Shown here: one piece after another, positions 21,201 through 25,000 of the stretch
Numbering within the stretch: the stretch's first letter is position 1
How the letters are laid out: each line of letters opens with the position of its first letter
Source: Chromera velia
Lineage: Eukaryota > Sar > Chromeraceae
Assembly (NCBI GenBank): GCA_018398765.1
Contig: JAHBMJ010000561.1
Span: forward strand, 15,001-40,000
Direction: 5' to 3'
DNA length: 25,000 nt
Notes under the pieces: model-generated
Seen by the model: only the letters and a program-made list of their open reading frames with translations
The model's database searches: none
What the model was told of the DNA's origin: nothing
Position numbers and translations under genes: made by a program

Positions 21201-24200
21201 GTGCATGCTTGCAGGTGTCTGTTGCATGGACGTTACTTTTGTCAGCGAGGCTTCCAAGTTTCTGGCAGGGAGCATGATGTGAGTCAGTCAGTCAGTTGTT
21301 GAAGGGAGGAAGCAGGTTCAGTGACGGACAGACAGACGGATGGACGGATGAAATTGCAGGGAAAGAAAGAGACTTAAAGAAAGAAATAATGCCTGCATGT
21401 CTCTCTTCCTTCCACCAGCCGGTTTGCATTTCAATCGACTTTCTTTTTCTCTGGGAGGGAGGAGTGTCCTTCCGTCCTCCCTGGCTGTTCCGTTCAGACG
21501 ACTTTTGTCTCCAGTGAGAGTTGCCTGGATCTTTTTTCTTTTGTTGTCTCCCAGAAATAGTGCAGTTCGCGAATCACTGAGCGGGAGAGGAAAGAAAGAA
21601 ACAGAGAGGGAGCGAGGAGGGGAAGGCGGCAAAAAGAAAGGAAGGAAGGAAGAAAGGAAGGAAGGAAGGGGAGGGATGACAGAGGGGAGCTGGAGGACAC
21701 ACCAGCGGAAACCAAAGAGAGCAGCCGATGACGACAACAAAAAAACTAAAGGGCCTTCGACGATCGACCGACCGACCGACCGATTGCAGAGAGAGATGCC
21801 AATCAATCTCTGCATGTGCCTAGACGCTCATGTAGGGGGGGGCCTCTCTCTGCCTTTCTGTTTGTCTGTCCGTCGGTGGGAAAAATAAGCCACGAGAGGG
21901 ATTCGAGGGGCGTGCTCCACCTGTCCAAAAAGACAGACTTGTGGTGTCACTGCCTCTCTGTCCGAGGCCGCCACCCCTCAAGACACAAACGCTTGGATGG
22001 ACTTTTCCTCTGCAGTCGTGCGTAGAGGGAGACAAAGGAAGCGAGGCGCAAAAAGGGAATAGGGTGGGAGAGATTGAAGGCACAGCGACGTACATGGAAT
22101 GAATAATTTGGCCGCATGACTCTTTTGCTTGTCTCGTCCTTCGTGCTCTGTTCGATCCTTTTTCCTTCCCTCTGCTTTGCTTTGCTTTGCTTTGCTTTGC
22201 AGGGCTCTGAGTGCGATGGTAAAATTGGAACTTCCTCACATCAACGTGAGTGAATTTTGGGAAGGGAGAGAGGGCGTGAAGCGTGTGTGAGTTTCAGACC
22301 CGTTCAGAGAATCGGGTAGCGCTTTCGCTTTCTTTGGTCTGGTCTTCCTTCCTTTCCTTGCGGAGTCCACTCAGCTAGCCGTTGTTTCCGACCAGCGGGA
22401 GAGGGCGAGAGAGAAACGAGTGTTTTGCTTTGAGTGGGCAAGAAAGGAAAGGAATGACGTGTTTTGCCAGAGGCTTCTTTGCCGACACACATACGAGTCT
22501 CTGTCTTTGTTTGCCCTTTGCATGATGTATCTCTTTCAAAGTTCTGGTCTCTCTCTCTCTCTGGCGCTCTTTCTATTCGTACATCATGCACTCGATCAAT
22601 TTGTGTACGGCAGGTACTGACGAAATGCGACCTGTTACGAAATAAAGACGAAATTGAAGCGTCAGTCAGTCAGTCAGTTTGTAGACTTGAAAGAGCGCTT
22701 GACGCAGACAGACCAACCTAGCCAGGTGAAACGAAACAAGCTGGTCGATGGTTTGTCCAATGCATTCACTGAAGCCGTTGATTCTGGCTGCATGTGCCTG
22801 TTTCCTCAGCTGCAGCAAAGATCCCTCTCTGCCCTTTCTCCGCTGTAAACTCCGTTAGGGTTCCTGGTCTTTTCTGATTTCTTTGAATTCGTTAATTTTG
22901 TCTTTCATTCTGTGCGCATCACTGCTCCTGATTTCCTGTGATGCTGTTAATGTGCAAGAAATGAAGCAGGTTCACGGGTTTGTGCAGTTCCACGCGATCG
23001 ATCTTATGCGAATGATGGGAATGATGCAGGCGTTTGGACTCCGAACCCGAAGACCTGATTGAGGAGGTCTCTGAGAAGTTCCCGAAACGATTCAGGGGAC
23101 TCACAGCGGCAATTGCAGACGTGGTCAGGCAGGCAGGCAGGCAGGCCATTAGATGTGGGTCGGTGAAGAGATCAGTCAGTCGTTAGGTGAAGCCCCTGAT
23201 GAGTCAGTGAAGTCGAGGCGCATTCTTCATCTCTCGTTCAAAGTCTGAAAGCGTGTAGCTGTTTTGCGCCTTTTTTTTGTACTCTTCCGCACGCCGAGGC
23301 GCCCTACTTCGATTTGATTCCTCCCGTCCGTTGCCCATGTTGTTCTTTTCATCCCTCCGCGCCTTCGCAATCAGACATCATACAATTAATTTAGCTCCTG
23401 GCTTTCTTTCATTGGCTGTCTGTTCGATGCATTCGTTGCAGCTCCAACAGTTCAGTCTGGTCTGCTGGGCAACTCTGGACCCCCGAGATGAAGAGGAAAT
23501 TGGTCGGTCGGTCGGTTTCGGATAGCGGAAACCTTTGTCTTCCAGCGACAGACAGTGCAGTTCTGTGAATTCGTGCTTGTCGCTTTGTGTCTGGAAATAA
23601 TCCTGTGAGCCACAGGACAAAATCTCTCGAACAGCCAGAAGACCGCTCAACCGCGTCACGACTGTACAAACAAATGTACACCGAAAAATGAGGGGGGAGT
23701 AGTTTCAGGTGTTCATCACGATGGGAGGGAGACATGCGGAATTGAAGGATGTTCGAGGCAACGAGAGAAGAAAAATCAGCTCATGCTTCTTTTTGAAAAG
23801 CAGTGATGTGTTGGTAGTCGGATACGAAAATGGTGGCGGTTGAAGGGTCCTGCGCCGTAGTTTGCAAAAGAAGATGCTTATAGACATCGTGTTATGTCGG
23901 TCAGTAGCAAGACCTATCCATGCAGCCAAGGAGGGAGCATTCGTGATCAATTGACACCTTGCCAACCTCGCGCACAATTTTCCTTTTGCTGTCTCTCCCT
24001 CTCTCTCTGTCATTCATCAATGGATGGACGAGTGCAGCGTACGTGTTGCAACAAGCGGACTTCGTAATTCAATATGGGGAGTCAGTTGAGCCAAAGGAGG
24101 TTGGAGACGGAGCCCTTACTGCACGTGGAGAAATGGAGATGGAGGATGACGATGACGACGGCGAAGCAATTGTTGGAGCAGACGCGGTAGCGGCGGCTTT

Positions 24201-24213
24201 GGGCCTTAACTGA
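18271..24213 (+). CDS. GPN3: GPN-loop GTPase 3
   Basis: Twelve exons: 18271-18318, 18790-18898, 19691-19772, 20087-20136, 20387-20419, 20625-20705, 21215-21278, 22203-22245, 22614-22660, 23030-23123, 23442-23502 and 24038-24213. They join in phase to 888 bases and 295 residues; human GPN3 is of similar size. GPN GTPases act with GPN1 in cytoplasmic assembly and nuclear import of RNA polymerase II. Motifs: P-loop GPAGSGKTTYC at residues 10-20 (split by intron 1), NLDPAAE, DIRELISLSDVMEE, the defining Gly-Pro-Asn loop in GPNGGLVYVMEY at 70-80, DCPGQIELY near 105-113 (split by intron 5), ALSAMVKLELPHIN, the guanine-specificity motif TKCD at 173-176, and FVIQYGE near the end. RFGQLVIGPAGSGK and NLDPAAE favour GPN3 over GPN2. 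The C terminus is an acidic MEMEDDDDDGE tail. Introns are short and repeat-rich, and many begin with tetranucleotide repeats. Confidence 0.95.
19489..19582 (+). repeat. compound dinucleotide repeat in GPN3 intron 2
   Basis: The order is (CT)n, (TG)n, (GA)n, (CA)n, then (CG)n, over about 94 bases. The CT block is complementary to the GA block and the TG block to the CA block, so in RNA the two pairings would cross. The whole lies in an intron and further TG and CTGT repeats follow. Confidence 0.9.
19773..19830 (+). repeat. (GTCA)/(GTCT)n repeat starting at the GPN3 intron 3 donor
   Basis: The first intron base begins GTCAGTCAGTCTGTCTGTCT and the CTGT pattern continues to about 19830. Every fourth position offers another GT. 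This is the longest of several donor-anchored repeats in this gene. Confidence 0.9.
22176..22202 (+). repeat. (TTTGC)5 repeat forming the GPN3 intron 7 acceptor
   Basis: Five perfect TTTGC units run straight into the AG used as the acceptor of exon 8, giving CTTTGCAG. The repeat therefore supplies both the pyrimidine tract and part of the acceptor motif. Confidence 0.92.
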
Positions 24214-25000
24214 CGCTGCAATCAATTACAAATATAGCACTGAGCACTTTGGTAACTAGTAATCACTAGAGTAATCATTTCATTGAGTTTTGTTCTATTA
24301 CCGTTCCAACCTCACCACTGGCATTGAACAGCTTACTTAAGAAGTCAGAGTTCAAAGTTAGGCTACATCGATCATAAAGTATGATAAAGAACATAGTTTG
24401 AAACTTAGATACATGTATTTGCAACTTTTAAAATATTGGAGATAAAAAGTCTAGTAAAAAGTTTATTCAAACTGTTTTTTCTTTTTTTTTGTAAAATTAT
24501 AGAGAGAGTAGCTTTTTAGACTGTGTAATTGATTTTGCTAGTGATTTTGTGTGTTCAAACGGCCTTTTTTTATTCATCATCATCATCATACACCATCGTT
24601 GTCGGCCTGTATAAAGCATTAGATCAAGCGTTTAGCGTTCGGCGTCAGACAGACTGTTGTTTTGATAGGAGAATGTAGTAATGATCAAGACGAATAAACA
24701 GAAGACCACAACTACTTCCCTTTGTTTTCGAACTGCTCAACTTCTGGGCTAGATAGAAAATGATTTGAATCAGATTTTACTCCATATTGAGAGCTAGATT
24801 AAGAGTCACTGGCAATCTAGGAGTCAATTACTGTCAATAGTACTAAGTCAAACTACTAACGTGTTTGATCTAGTTTAATCACCTGTGTTTGGAATAAATA
24901 CCATAGAATGAATAAAAAGTTTATAAACGCGTTGCCAAGACTAATTCAAACTTGAACCAGCTTAAGGGTTTGAATTTGAAAACCTTAAGCAACGCAATTG
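24214..25000. other. AT-rich gene-free region downstream of GPN3
   Basis: After the GPN3 stop the sequence becomes AT-rich with stops in all frames. It contains a T-run near 24474-24490 and a CAT repeat at about 24576-24590. AATAAA words near 24693 and 24893 could be polyadenylation signals, although the first is about 480 bases from the stop. CTAG and TTAG words are frequent, as in 9500-10140. I find no RNA gene or mobile-element coding sequence. Confidence 0.5.

Noticed and set aside
21318-21888. Two overlapping frames of about 165 codons
   Set aside because: Low-complexity translations of GGAA/GAAA tracts in GPN3 intron 7.
18271-24213. GPN2 as the identity of the GTPase
   Set aside because: The N terminus, NLDPAAE, DIRELI and the C-terminal IQYGE match GPN3 better, and GPN2 has a PPGSGK P-loop and a longer C terminus.

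Overview
This is nuclear DNA from a eukaryote. The genes are split by introns with GT donors and mostly (T)GCAG acceptors, there are no operons or bacterial ribosome-binding sites, and introns and intergenic DNA are packed with simple repeats. The conserved proteins (a GPN-loop GTPase, SUMO, a TKL-like kinase) are pan-eukaryotic. The very intron-rich genes, mixed base composition and low-complexity protein tails would suit an alveolate or similar alga, with a chromerid such as Chromera as my best guess. That guess rests on general resemblance only.

Layout. 1-570: a possible terminal exon (+) of a gene that starts outside the window. 570-2470: gene-free DNA with an AT-rich block and a long purine microsatellite. 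2471-2731 (-): an intronless SUMO gene. 2732-3539: a shared, GC-rich divergent promoter region. 3540-6546 (+): a two-exon, divergent TKL-like kinase with a long disordered tail and a 126-bp tandem duplication in its intron. 6547-10288: mostly gene-free, microsatellite-rich then AT-rich, with scattered splice-like signals. 10289-17484 (-): a large gene, modelled as ten exons and about 1626 residues, encoding a coiled-coil scaffold. It carries an array of roughly 23 Q-T motifs resembling dynein light chain LC8 sites and ends in two related C-terminal modules. 17485-18270: a second divergent promoter region containing an alternating C/G tract. 18271-24213 (+): GPN3, twelve exons, reconstructed with every intron phase consistent, 295 residues. 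24214-25000: AT-rich, gene-free.

The genes are not an evident functional cluster. They form two head-to-head pairs (SUMO/kinase and scaffold/GPN3). GPN3 acts in RNA polymerase II assembly and nuclear import, SUMO in protein modification, the kinase in signalling, and the scaffold probably in a cytoskeletal or LC8-dependent assembly. The most unusual observations are the LC8-like motif array and the tetranucleotide repeats that begin exactly at the first base of many introns.
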